Below are positions 1 to 7,396 of a DNA stretch of 13,950 bases, one piece after another. Origin of the DNA: an uncultured Filifactor sp. (GTDB taxonomy: Bacteria; Bacillota; Clostridia; Peptostreptococcales; Filifactoraceae); assembly GCA_947254385.1 (NCBI GenBank), contig CAMYCP010000013.1, positions 1 through 13,950 of the forward strand, written 5' to 3'. Each line of letters begins with the position of its first letter. Positions within the stretch are counted from its first letter, which is position 1. The notes under the pieces were generated by a model. It ran no database searches. It saw only the letters and a program-made list of their open reading frames with translations, and was not told the origin of the DNA. The position numbers and the translations under genes were made by a program.

Positions 1-40
1 CAATTCAGTATAAGTATTAAAAGCAAATTATTATAATTTC

Positions 41-95
41 AAAAATGCCGAAAAATCTCCGATTTTTTAAGGTCAGAAGATCGTTCGGCATTTTT
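41..95 (-). terminator. Hairpin terminator after mreB, probably bidirectional
   Basis: A perfect 12-bp inverted repeat is present: AAAAATGCCGAA at 41-52 pairs with TTCGGCATTTTT at 84-95. The enclosed region carries a second small hairpin (AAAATC/GATTTT around 52-67). On the minus strand the stem ends in a T-run about 3 bases past the mreB stop codon, as expected for rho-independent termination of the murA-mreB transcript. The symmetrical A/T flanks mean it could also stop a plus-strand transcript entering from the left. Confidence 0.8.
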
Positions 96-98
96 ATT

Positions 99-1121
99 TT
101 ATCTTTTTTTGTACGAGTTTTTGGAAAGCATCTGTATAGAGTTTAACGCATCTCCCGTACCTTTAGCTACACATGAAATCGGATCTTCCGATACATATAC
201 GTCTATGCCGGTACGTTTGGCTATAAGTTTGTCAAGCCCCCACAAAAGCGACCCGCCGCCCGTCATTAGGATTCCTTTGTCGCTTATGTCGGAAGAAAGT
301 TCCGGAGGAGTTTGTTCAAGCACGATATGCACCGCATCGGCAATTTGAGTTACACTTTCTCTAAGCGCCTCAAGCATTTCACTGCTGGATATGTTTTTTA
401 TTTCAGGTAAGCCCGATATCAGATTTCTTCCCCTCACATCCAACGTTACGTCTTTTTCTCTCGGAAATGCCGTGCCTATTTCTTTTTTCACTTCTTCGGC
501 GGTACGTTCGCCTATTAAAATCGAATGTTGTTTACGCATATATTTAATTATCGCTTCATCAAACTGATCTCCCGCAACTTTTATAGACGTGTTTACAACT
601 ATCCCTCCAAGTGAAATCACGGCGATATCGGTCGTACCTCCGCCTATATCTACCACCATACACCCGTTAGGTTTACTGATGTCTATGCCTGAACCTATCG
701 CCGCGGCGACCGGTTCTTCTATCAGATACACTTCTCTTGCTCCCGATTCTATCGTCGCATCTATAACCGCTCTCTTTTCAACTTCCGTACACCCCGACGG
801 CACACATACCATTATTCTGGGCTTGAACAGGCGAAACATACTAACCCCGCCGGTTACTTTATCTATAAAATGTTTGAGCATTTTTTCGGTAACTTCGTAG
901 TCGGATATCACACCCTCTTTTAGAGGCCTTATTGCAACAATCGACCCCGGAGTACGTCCGAGCATCATACGTGCTTCCTCTCCCACCGCAAGTATTTTAT
1001 CGTTTACCGTATCTATTGCAACTACCGACGGTTCATTCAGTACTATGCCCTTACCCTTGACATACACAAGAACCGATGCCGTCCCCAGATCTATTCCTAT
1101 ATCCGGTGAAATTTTAAACAT
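99..1121 (-). CDS. mreB: Rod shape-determining protein MreB/Mbl (actin-like)
   Basis: Bacterial actin homologue that forms membrane-associated filaments directing lateral cell-wall synthesis. Its 340 residues match the family length. The actin-type ATPase motifs are visible: phosphate-1 loop IGIDLGTAS at residues 8-16, phosphate-2 VVDIGGGTTDIAVI at 156-169, and the adenosine-binding GGGSLLWGLD at 288-297. The ATG at 1121 follows GGAGGA with 7-base spacing. The start lies 18 bases after the murA stop, so the two are almost certainly co-transcribed. In Bacillus and clostridia the paralogue located downstream of murA is usually Mbl, and residues such as KGKGIVLNEPSVVAID and GRTPGSIVAIRPLK fit either name, so the mreB/mbl assignment is not settled by sequence alone. 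Family assignment is secure. Confidence 0.96.
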   Translation of the reverse strand: MFKISPDIGIDLGTASVLVYVKGKGIVLNEPSVVAIDTVNDKILAVGEEARMMLGRTPGSIVAIRPLKEGVISDYEVTEKMLKHFIDKVTGGVSMFRLFKPRIMVCVPSGCTEVEKRAVIDATIESGAREVYLIEEPVAAAIGSGIDISKPNGCMVVDIGGGTTDIAVISLGGIVVNTSIKVAGDQFDEAIIKYMRKQHSILIGERTAEEVKKEIGTAFPREKDVTLDVRGRNLISGLPEIKNISSSEMLEALRESVTQIADAVHIVLEQTPPELSSDISDKGILMTGGGSLLWGLDKLIAKRTGIDVYVSEDPISCVAKGTGDALNSIQMLSKNSYKKR

Positions 1122-1139
1122 CCTTCTTCCTCCGTTTTA

Positions 1140-2396
1140 TTATTCTTCAATTCTACAAATATTCGCTCCCAATTTTGAAAATTTACCTACTATGTCGACA
1201 TATCCTCTGTCTATGTGATATATGTTCTTGATTTTAGTTTCTCCCGTTGCGACCAAACCGCACAAAATAAGTGCCGCTCCGGCTCTTAAATCTGTAGCGA
1301 CAACTTCGTTTCCGGTTAGATGTTCCACCCCCGCTACTATCGCCGATTTTCCTTCCGTCTGTATATTTGCACCCAGCCTTATAAGCTCAGGCACGTTCAT
1401 AAACCTGTTTTCAAAAATCGTCTCGGTAATCGTGGAAATGCCGTTGGCAAGACACAATACCGACATGAAAATAGACTGTAAATCTGTCGGAAAGCCGGGG
1501 TACGGCAAAGTCTTAATTTTAACGGGATTTATCTTATGTTCCGCTCTGATGTGTAAAGAATTGTCGGCTTCTTCTATAATGCAACCCATCTCTTCAAGCT
1601 TTGCACCGCACGCTTTAACGTGACCGGGTATCACGTTTTCTATCTGTATATCGCCTCCCGTTATGGCGGCCGCCGCCATGAACGTACCGGTTTCTATACG
1701 GTCGGGAATTATTGTATATTCCACCCCGTGAAGTTTATCCATTCCATAAACTTTGACCGTGTTGGTACCGGCTCCTCTTACCTTGCCTCCCATAGCGTTG
1801 ATAAAATTTGCAAGATCTACTATTTCCGGTTCTTCAGCGGCATTTTCTATATAAGTTGCGCCCGTCGCCAAAGCTGCGGCCATCATTATATTTTCGGTAG
1901 CGCCCACGGACGGAAAATCCAAATACACTCTGTCTCCCATAAGTCCTTTAGGTGCATAAGTTTCTACACTGCTCCCCGTTTCACGATAATATGCGCCGAG
2001 TGCGCAAAATCCTTTTATGTGAAGATCAATCGGGCGTTTGCCTATAGCGCAGCCACCGGGAGTGGGAATGTCGGCTTGCTTGAATCTTGCAAGTAAAGGC
2101 CCCATAACCAAAAATGAAGCGCGCATTTTATTTACCAGATAAAATGGCGCATCCGTTTTTGTTATATTTCTACAGTCAATTTTAAGTACATCGCCATCAA
2201 ACTCCGTCACTGCGCCCATCGCATTTAAAAGCTCGCACATCACGTGTACATCCTTTAAATCCGGTACACCTTTAAGTACGGTTATATCTTCCGATAAAAG
2301 CGATGCGGCTATAATCGGAAGTACGGCATTTTTGGAACCGCTTATGTTTACAGTCCCAAAAAGAGGCGGACTCTGCTTTACTAAAATATAAGACAA
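1140..2396 (-). CDS. murA: UDP-N-acetylglucosamine 1-carboxyvinyltransferase MurA
   Basis: Catalyses transfer of enolpyruvate from PEP to UDP-GlcNAc, the first committed step of peptidoglycan precursor synthesis, in the cytoplasm. I place the start at the TTG at 2396: it follows AAAGGGAG with 7-base spacing and gives 418 residues, the normal family size. The frame stays open upstream to 2546, but that extension is lysine/leucine-rich, unlike MurA, and would span the promoter. With this start the catalytic landmarks fall at canonical numbers: Lys22-Asn23 in SGSKNA, the PEP/fosfomycin-reactive cysteine Cys116 in PGGCAIGKRP, Asp305 in GFPTDLQ, and Arg371 in TDLRAGAAL. The presence of Cys rather than Asp predicts fosfomycin sensitivity at the target level. 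mreB follows 18 bases downstream. Bacillota often carry two MurA paralogues, and which one this is cannot be decided here. Confidence 0.97.
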   Translation of the reverse strand: MSYILVKQSPPLFGTVNISGSKNAVLPIIAASLLSEDITVLKGVPDLKDVHVMCELLNAMGAVTEFDGDVLKIDCRNITKTDAPFYLVNKMRASFLVMGPLLARFKQADIPTPGGCAIGKRPIDLHIKGFCALGAYYRETGSSVETYAPKGLMGDRVYLDFPSVGATENIMMAAALATGATYIENAAEEPEIVDLANFINAMGGKVRGAGTNTVKVYGMDKLHGVEYTIIPDRIETGTFMAAAAITGGDIQIENVIPGHVKACGAKLEEMGCIIEEADNSLHIRAEHKINPVKIKTLPYPGFPTDLQSIFMSVLCLANGISTITETIFENRFMNVPELIRLGANIQTEGKSAIVAGVEHLTGNEVVATDLRAGAALILCGLVATGETKIKNIYHIDRGYVDIVGKFSKLGANICRIEE

Positions 2397-2422
2397 GGTA
2401 TAACTCCCTTTCGTAATTAAAA

Positions 2423-2452
2423 GATATATCAAATTTTCATCACATTTGTCAA
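2423..2452 (-). promoter_or_regulatory. Sigma-A type promoter of murA-mreB
   Basis: On the minus strand a consensus -35 TTGACA (2447-2452) is followed after 18 bases by TATATC (2423-2428), which matches 4 of 6 positions of the -10 consensus. Transcription would begin about 20-25 bases before the TTG start of murA, leaving just the AAAGGGAG ribosome binding site in the leader. A further extended -10-like element (TGATATACT, minus strand, 2506-2514) lies upstream and could be a second start. Confidence 0.6.
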
Positions 2453-2569
2453 TGGGAAGGAATCTCAAAATCATATTTGTATAAACACGTAAACATTTTT
2501 TTAAAAGTATATCATATTTATACAATATTATTTTACACTTTTTCAAATAAACAAAAATTTTTCATTTAT

Positions 2570-2795
2570 TTAAAAAGGCGTAAAATAACGCCTTTAAATT
2601 TATTTTGTAAACGTTGTGAATTTTTGTATCTTTGTAAGCTTAACTTAAGAGCCGAAGACTTTTTTATCCTATGTCGCATTTTGTAATCTGAAAAACCGGT
2701 TACTCTTTGCCTACATAAAGCACACACGCATAAGCAAATGGTAGTTCCTACCCTGCTATAAGCAATAGAAAATTTGCTTATCATCTTCTATTACT
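2570..2795 (-). ncRNA. Candidate small structured RNA, family not recognised
   Basis: A 10-bp perfect inverted repeat (ATAAGCAAAT at 2730-2739, ATTTGCTTAT at 2772-2781) encloses two further stems: GGTAG/CTACC at 2740-2752 and CTAT/ATAG (alternatively TGC/GCA) at 2754-2768. Together these form a compact three-way junction. Downstream on the minus strand, TTTATGT and ACATAGG can pair across about 2671-2718, and an intrinsic terminator ends the unit. A -10-like TATAAT lies at 2800-2805, with only a poor -35 (TTTCGT). I compared it by memory with tmRNA, RNase P RNA, SRP RNA, T-box leaders and common riboswitches and saw none of their signature sequences. The strand is inferred from the T-run of the terminator. 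It may instead be a processed 3' untranslated region of the permease mRNA. Confidence 0.4.
2574..2595 (-). terminator. Rho-independent terminator upstream of murA
   Basis: An 8-bp perfect stem AAAGGCGT/ACGCCTTT (2574-2581 with 2588-2595) with a 6-base loop. Read on the minus strand the stem is followed by further T residues (CCTTTTT), which favours minus-strand use. It would end transcripts from the permease gene or from a small RNA at 2600-2795, insulating murA. Confidence 0.65.
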
Positions 2796-2828
2796 ATATA
2801 TTATATTTATTCAATTTATCTCACGAAA

Positions 2829-3932
2829 TTAAAGGTTTAAAGATTTTTTGGTACGCCTTTTAAACTCTATATATTCATCGAGCATCATGCTCAAAATTTT
2901 AAATACGGGCACGCCTATAAGCATCCCGAACATTCCGAAATACCCGCCGCCTATAAATATTGCAAGAATTATATAAAGCGGTCTTATTCCCATTTTCCCT
3001 CCGAGTATCTTAGGACCGAGTATATTGCCGTCGAATTGTTGCAACGCAAGGATAAAAAGTGCCGTCCACACGGCTTTAATGGGAGAAAACACAAAGGTTA
3101 AAAGTATTGCAGGCACAGCTCCGATAAAAGGGCCTACATAGGGAATCATGTTGGTTATCCCGATTATCATGGCAAGTACTGTGATATACGGAACTCTCAA
3201 AAAATATAATCCTACGAACGCCATTATTCCTATAATAAAAGAATCCAGTGCTTTGCCGATAAAAAAATCCTTAAATACCGAATAAAAATTTTTGCCCCAC
3301 TTAACCACAAAATCTACCTGTTTTTGTTCCATGAGCGCACTCATGAATTTACGCACGAATATTTTGAGATTGTCTTTTTCGTACAACATATAGGCTGAGA
3401 TTATAACACCCACCAAAAATTGCGCTATTCCTCCGGTAAGGTCTATCGCCTTGCTCATGGCGGCTTTTATAAGGTCGTTTGAGTAATTGTAAATATAATC
3501 CGACATACTTTGAAGTATATCGAGTGCCGGTTCTTTGATTTGGTATTTATCCCAAAATTCCATGTTCATTAGAGTATTAAAAATCTTTTGCAGATTGTCA
3601 AAATAAACCGGCAAATTTTCAGCCAAGTCCGAGATACTGCGGGTAATTTGAGGAATTATCAAAAATGACACCAGTGTCATGAAACTTATAAATACCATAT
3701 AGACTATAACCAAAGAAAAAGCCTTTGTACGCTTAAAATGTGTCCTTATATATTCAAGCAGAAAATTCAATATCAGTGCAATCATAATTCCCCACATGAA
3801 AGGCGCCAAAATGCTTTTAAGTTTTTTTAACTGACTGAAAAACCACGTATAATTTGATATCAGCTTATATATTATTAAAGTAAAGAATACGACAAAAAAG
3901 AAATCACCGTATTTTTTAAATTTATCTATCAT
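2829..3932 (-). CDS. AI-2E family transporter (UPF0118/PerM-like permease)
   Basis: Integral membrane protein of 367 residues, normal for the AI-2E exporter/PerM superfamily, whose members include the autoinducer-2 exporter TqsA and sodium/proton antiporters. Hydrophobic segments lie near residues 11-30, 41-62, 71-96, 165-185 and then a dense C-terminal block from about 230 to 350. The family signature regions are present: IPYVGPFIGAVPA in the C-terminal half, followed by QQFDGNILGPKILG and a final GMFGMLIGVPVFKIL segment. The ATG at 3932 is preceded by GAGGT. It is 75 bases downstream of grdD but separated by very AT-rich DNA, so co-transcription is uncertain. Substrate cannot be predicted; AI-2 export is only one of several activities shown in this family. 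Confidence 0.9.
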   Translation of the reverse strand: MIDKFKKYGDFFFVVFFTLIIYKLISNYTWFFSQLKKLKSILAPFMWGIMIALILNFLLEYIRTHFKRTKAFSLVIVYMVFISFMTLVSFLIIPQITRSISDLAENLPVYFDNLQKIFNTLMNMEFWDKYQIKEPALDILQSMSDYIYNYSNDLIKAAMSKAIDLTGGIAQFLVGVIISAYMLYEKDNLKIFVRKFMSALMEQKQVDFVVKWGKNFYSVFKDFFIGKALDSFIIGIMAFVGLYFLRVPYITVLAMIIGITNMIPYVGPFIGAVPAILLTFVFSPIKAVWTALFILALQQFDGNILGPKILGGKMGIRPLYIILAIFIGGGYFGMFGMLIGVPVFKILSMMLDEYIEFKRRTKKSLNL

Positions 3933-3942
3933 TTTACCTCTT

Positions 3943-3992
3943 TAAAAAATTTAAAATATGCAAAAAATTGCAAAATAAAAAATTTAAAATAT
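3943..3992. repeat. Direct repeat of 17 bases in AT-rich spacer
   Basis: TAAAAAATTTAAAATAT occurs at 3943-3959 and again at 3976-3992, separated by 16 bases that themselves contain a small inverted repeat (TGCAA/TTGCA). It sits between the grdD stop and the permease start. The sequence is almost pure A/T, so the repeat could be chance or replication slippage. Confidence 0.5.
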
Positions 3993-4007
3993 AGGATTTT
4001 TAATTTT

Positions 4008-5159
4008 TTATAAAATAAAGCCCTCTTTTTTAAGCAAATTCAACGCTACATCTTCATTTTTTGCAGATACCGTTATTACAGGGCCGGTGCAACCCATTCC
4101 GGCTTCGGAGTATATATTTTTTTTGCCGAGCATATTCATAGCATTATCTATCTCCATGACGTCCACGCCCACTATTTCACGTGTTACCGCCTCACGTTCG
4201 ATAGAATACGAACTGTCGAAGTCCTTGTTTATATTGTCTTTTATGCAGGACATCCAGTCAATTCTGTCCAAAAACTCAAATTCTTTTTTCGCTTTTTTTT
4301 GTAAATCTCCCGTCACCATTTCATAAGCATACTTGAGTGAATCGGCAATAACTCTGGGGCCGGAAGACCTTGAGACTATTAAGATGTTGCGGTCGTAATT
4401 TTTACCTACTCCGGGGCCGTAACCGTATCCGAAAGTCTCATACTCCCCTCCGCTTTGAAATGCAGAAAACGTTTTTACCAGAATATTTCCGGTGAGCGTA
4501 TCCGTAACCATTACGTCGGGGCTTGCAGTCAAGAGGTCGTTACCCCTCATTATACCGTCGCTGCCATGCCTTATCGATTTTGCGAATTTTATGGAATATC
4601 CGAGACTCGATATATCTTTCAATATTTTTTTTACCGTGAGCGACCCGTCAACGTTCAGTATTCCAAGCGTCGGATTAAAATTTCCGAGCGTCTTTGCAAC
4701 AATTATGCCGTATATTGCATTTTTTACCATGGCCTCTATCCGATTTGAAGATGCGATACCGGACGTTGAGGCGATGAGCATCTCTTTACCTCTAGCCGGA
4801 GTGATTATTCTGCCGACTGACGACACTCCTATAGGAAAACTGTATTTACGTGTGACGCAGGCGCTTATCTCTTTATTGTCGAGCATTTTTTCCATTACCG
4901 AATAAAGTTCTTTTTCGGAAGTTGCAGTTACGGTTTTTAAATCGGGAGCGATTTTTCTTCCTATTATCGTCAAATCCACTTCGGGATACAGTTTTTGACA
5001 TAATCTCACCCCTGCGGAAAGATTTTGTTCTTCTTCGGGCGTGCCTAAGACTGTAAGCGCAATTTTTCTTTTCTCCATCATGAAATTATTTTCCAGTGCG
5101 TCCGCCGTTCTAAGAAAAATATTGGCTATGCACTTTTTAATTTCTTCTTTATTTTCCAT
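4008..5159 (-). CDS. grdD: Glycine/betaine/sarcosine reductase component C, subunit GrdD (PlsX-like)
   Basis: With GrdC it forms protein C of the clostridial glycine/sarcosine/betaine reductases. Protein C takes the carboxymethyl group from the selenoether on GrdA and releases acetyl phosphate, a substrate for acetate kinase. The fold is related to phosphate acyltransferase PlsX. I choose the ATG at 5159 (GGGAG five bases before it; 383 residues, family length) over a TTG at 5195 that falls inside a hairpin. The cysteine in GMGCTGP, residue 357, sits where the active-site thiol Cys359 of the Eubacterium acidaminophilum GrdD was reported (from memory), so the protein looks catalytically intact. 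It lies 79 bases after grdC. No other grd gene is in the window. A related acyl-phosphate-forming role outside glycine reduction is possible. Confidence 0.88.
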   Translation of the reverse strand: MENKEEIKKCIANIFLRTADALENNFMMEKRKIALTVLGTPEEEQNLSAGVRLCQKLYPEVDLTIIGRKIAPDLKTVTATSEKELYSVMEKMLDNKEISACVTRKYSFPIGVSSVGRIITPARGKEMLIASTSGIASSNRIEAMVKNAIYGIIVAKTLGNFNPTLGILNVDGSLTVKKILKDISSLGYSIKFAKSIRHGSDGIMRGNDLLTASPDVMVTDTLTGNILVKTFSAFQSGGEYETFGYGYGPGVGKNYDRNILIVSRSSGPRVIADSLKYAYEMVTGDLQKKAKKEFEFLDRIDWMSCIKDNINKDFDSSYSIEREAVTREIVGVDVMEIDNAMNMLGKKNIYSEAGMGCTGPVITVSAKNEDVALNLLKKEGFIL

Positions 5160-5193
5160 AAGAACTCCCGCTTCATAACTATCAAACTTTAAC

Positions 5194-5224
5194 AACGGTA
5201 TCTTTTGCGACGTGTAAAACCGTT
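5194..5224 (-). repeat. Intercistronic hairpin between grdC and grdD
   Basis: AACGGT (5194-5199) and ACCGTT (5219-5224) form a perfect 6-bp stem that continues, after a small bulge, with an A-run/T-run pairing. It lies 14 bases after the grdC TGA stop and ahead of the grdD ribosome binding site. No T-run follows, so it is not an intrinsic terminator; it may affect mRNA stability or the grdC:grdD ratio. Confidence 0.45.
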
Positions 5225-5238
5225 TAATATAAAGTATT

Positions 5239-6777
5239 TCACTTCAACATTTCTTCAGCCACTTCTCTCATAGCATCCGCTGCAATTTTGCGAATTAAAC
5301 CTTCATCTACGATTTTAATTTCGTCTTTGTATTCTTCACCGTTATTTCTTTCCATGAGAAATGACACTCCGTCGAATCGATTGGTCATACGTGCCAAAAG
5401 TAGTGACCCCCTACCTATTACCATCAGAGAAGATATGGCATTACCTTTCATCTCATTTATAGCCTCACCTATATAGGCAATCCCTGAAGGTATATGTCCT
5501 TGAGTGGGCGCAAAGCCTATTACACCGCGATTTTCACAAAATGTGTCGATCTCATTTTCGGGTATTTCTTCTCTCTCAACGGCAAAATTAGCTATCAATT
5601 TGTAGTTTGCCATGGGAATATCGCCGGATCCCGCCAGCATGGTTATGTCGAGATTTTGAAGTTCAGCGGCATATTTATCCACATCGGTAATCTTGCGTGA
5701 CATTCGTTTTAAAGGTTCCAGCACGAGGGACTTCATCACCATGATGGGTGAATATTCCATTCCTACCAAATATCTGCCCACTCCGTTTAAATTTATGAAA
5801 GGTGAAACTCCGTCATCACGTGTTACGAGCATCGCAAAACCGCCGATTACATCTTCGAGAATCGGTACATTATTTTCAATTTCATTCTTTGAGTTTAAAC
5901 CGAGTTTAGGTACCGAACCGCCCGCAACCACGACGATATTCCTATACACTCCGCTTTCAACCAACGCCGCCGCAACTATCAGACTATGCACGGGACCGGC
6001 GCAAAATCCGCGCATATCGATTCCGGTCGCTTCTTTTAATCCGGAGCTTTCCGCCACGCCTATCGAAAAACTCCCTCCGCCCCTTTGTTCCATATCGCCA
6101 CACGCATTTTCCGAACATTCTATAACATAATCAACTCTCGTAGGATTTATATTGGAATTTTTTATCAAATGGCGCACCGCCAAAACTCCGGTTGCTTTGC
6201 AGGCGTAGTTTTCAAGTATCAAACCCGCCCTCAAATTTTCATCCAGATCGTGACCTCTCTTGACACAACCTACAATTTCACTCTCATAATAAAGCGGCAC
6301 CGATTTTTCGGTTTTTATGGATTTTTGAATATACTCGTCGCTTTCAGCTCCGGTTTGAACTTTTTCGATATCCTCCTCTGTAATTACAGGATTCTTCTTA
6401 AAGTCGTCAATATATTTATCTATAAAATCCTTGGAAAGTTTTATAAGATCAAACTCATCCACAATCTTAAGCAAGAAAAAAAACTCGTTTTCGGGCATGA
6501 TTTCACCGAATCTGCCATATCTTTTACCTTCATCCGAATTTTTGTACCAGGGCAAATCGTACATACTCAATTCATTGTTTTTTCTGTTACCTATAAAAAC
6601 TTGATTTGGTAAATAATTTACCGCATCTTCATATTTCCTCAAAAATTTCGGATATTTATCCAAAATTTCGGATTTCGGATTTCTGATTTTTTCAAGTCGG
6701 TATGCACTTCCGTCACTAATTACCATATCCGGCGTATGTGCAAGTATATACGCCGCATCCGTTATGACCGCTTTCAT
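5239..6777 (-). CDS. grdC: Glycine/betaine/sarcosine reductase component C, subunit GrdC (FabH-like)
   Basis: Larger subunit of protein C, partner of GrdD in forming acetyl phosphate from the protein A carboxymethyl-selenoether. Its 512 residues match the family. The C-terminal two thirds resemble a thiolase/beta-ketoacyl-ACP synthase III fold: a cysteine in MRGFCAGPVHS (Cys259) occupies the position expected for the FabH nucleophile, and GFAPTQGHIPSG (His428) resembles the catalytic histidine region; these equivalences are inferred by eye. The extended N-terminus with LPNQVFIGNRKNNELSMYDLPWYKN is typical of GrdC rather than FabH. The ATG at 6777 follows AAGGCGGG. It starts 26 bases after trmL, suggesting a shared transcript, and grdD follows. 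The stop is TGA; reading through it would add only four residues, so it is treated as a real stop. Confidence 0.9.
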   Translation of the reverse strand: MKAVITDAAYILAHTPDMVISDGSAYRLEKIRNPKSEILDKYPKFLRKYEDAVNYLPNQVFIGNRKNNELSMYDLPWYKNSDEGKRYGRFGEIMPENEFFFLLKIVDEFDLIKLSKDFIDKYIDDFKKNPVITEEDIEKVQTGAESDEYIQKSIKTEKSVPLYYESEIVGCVKRGHDLDENLRAGLILENYACKATGVLAVRHLIKNSNINPTRVDYVIECSENACGDMEQRGGGSFSIGVAESSGLKEATGIDMRGFCAGPVHSLIVAAALVESGVYRNIVVVAGGSVPKLGLNSKNEIENNVPILEDVIGGFAMLVTRDDGVSPFINLNGVGRYLVGMEYSPIMVMKSLVLEPLKRMSRKITDVDKYAAELQNLDITMLAGSGDIPMANYKLIANFAVEREEIPENEIDTFCENRGVIGFAPTQGHIPSGIAYIGEAINEMKGNAISSLMVIGRGSLLLARMTNRFDGVSFLMERNNGEEYKDEIKIVDEGLIRKIAADAMREVAEEMLK

Positions 6778-6803
6778 AAAATCCCGCCTTTATAATCAAT
6801 TTT

Positions 6804-7271
6804 TTAATGAAAATTAGGATAATGTTGTTGTTTCAACGTTTCATATACCGCAACCGCAACTGAATTGGACAGATTTAAACATCTTACGCCCTCACGGTCA
6901 AGCATGGGAATTCTGATTAAATCATCTTTTCTGCGCTCCAGTATATCATGTGATATCCCCCGTGTCTCCTTGCCGAACACAAGTACAGCGTGTGAAGTGT
7001 ACTTCACTTCGTCAAAATATTTTTTCCCCTTGGTCGTAAAAAGATAAAAGGAAAGATCCTTAAACTTCTCTTCCACTTCCTCAAACGAATCATAATAATT
7101 TATATTCGCTATATCACGATAATCAAGTCCTGCCCGGCGTAAATGTTTTTCTTCCATTGTAAAACCGAGCGGTCTCACCAAATGAAGATTTGATCCGGTG
7201 CATGAACACGTGCGGATTATATTGCCGGTATTTGCAGGAATTTCCGGTTCTATCAAAACTACCTCAATCAA
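6804..7271 (-). CDS. trmL: tRNA (cytidine(34)-2'-O)-methyltransferase TrmL (SPOUT family)
   Basis: Transfers a methyl group from S-adenosylmethionine to the 2'-OH of the wobble nucleotide (C34 or cmnm5U34) of tRNA-Leu isoacceptors. The 155 residues match the minimal, TRBD-less TrmL/YibK/CspR type. SPOUT landmarks are seen: N-terminal PEIPANTGNIIRTC (residues 9-22), LVFGKETRGIS (97-107) and the C-terminal knot IPML..VRCLNLSNSVAVAVYE (121-144) that binds AdoMet. The start is the TTG at 7271, which gives MIEVVLIEPEIPANTGN in line with the family and has AGAAAGG upstream. grdC follows after 26 bases, an unusual partner for a tRNA modification gene; the linkage may be positional only. Confidence 0.95.
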   Translation of the reverse strand: MIEVVLIEPEIPANTGNIIRTCSCTGSNLHLVRPLGFTMEEKHLRRAGLDYRDIANINYYDSFEEVEEKFKDLSFYLFTTKGKKYFDEVKYTSHAVLVFGKETRGISHDILERRKDDLIRIPMLDREGVRCLNLSNSVAVAVYETLKQQHYPNFH

Positions 7272-7396
7272 CGCTTTAACCTTTCTTTACATAAACTTCG
7301 AAACATTTCTGAAAATTGATAAAAATTAAAAAAAGAATTTTAAACATTGCAAAATAAATATTTTGTTTTTTGAGAACGGAATTTTTAGAATTTTCT

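Larger units (their letters stand above)
2397..2828. other. 432-base gap between the AI-2E permease gene and murA
   Basis: No convincing protein gene. An open frame of 72 codons (2784-2566, minus) exists, but it has no good ribosome binding site and a composition (cysteine cluster followed by Lys/Arg/Leu) unlike a folded protein, and it overlaps strong RNA-like inverted repeats. Reading in the minus direction, the gap holds a possible -10 box at 2800-2805, a three-helix element at 2730-2781, further imperfect hairpins to about 2640, an intrinsic terminator at 2574-2595, and then the murA promoter region. The AI-2E stop codon lies directly before it, so the region could also be a long structured 3' untranslated region of that gene. 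Confidence 0.6.

Noticed and set aside
2397..2546. N-terminal extension of murA by 50 codons
   Set aside because: It would translate through the TTGACA promoter region and is unlike MurA; the TTG at 2396 has a good ribosome binding site and yields canonical residue numbers.
2566..2784. 72-codon open frame on the minus strand
   Set aside because: Poor ribosome binding site, implausible composition, and it coincides with strong RNA-like inverted repeats and a terminator.
3665..3680. Inverted repeat ATGACAC-CA-GTGTCAT inside the permease gene
   Set aside because: It lies fully within coding sequence with no partner site; likely chance.
5228..5241. TGA at the end of grdC considered as a selenocysteine codon, with the hairpin at 5194-5224 as a SECIS element
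   Set aside because: Read-through adds only four residues before a TAA, the protein already has family length, and GrdC is not a selenoprotein in known systems.
6992..7007. Inverted repeat GTGAAGT-GT-ACTTCAC inside trmL
   Set aside because: Within a conserved coding region and isolated; no regulatory setting.
7349..7374. Hairpin CAAAATA/TATTTTG followed by T-run on the plus strand in the vanW-trmL gap
   Set aside because: No plus-strand gene precedes it, the stem is A/T only, and on the minus strand no T-run follows.
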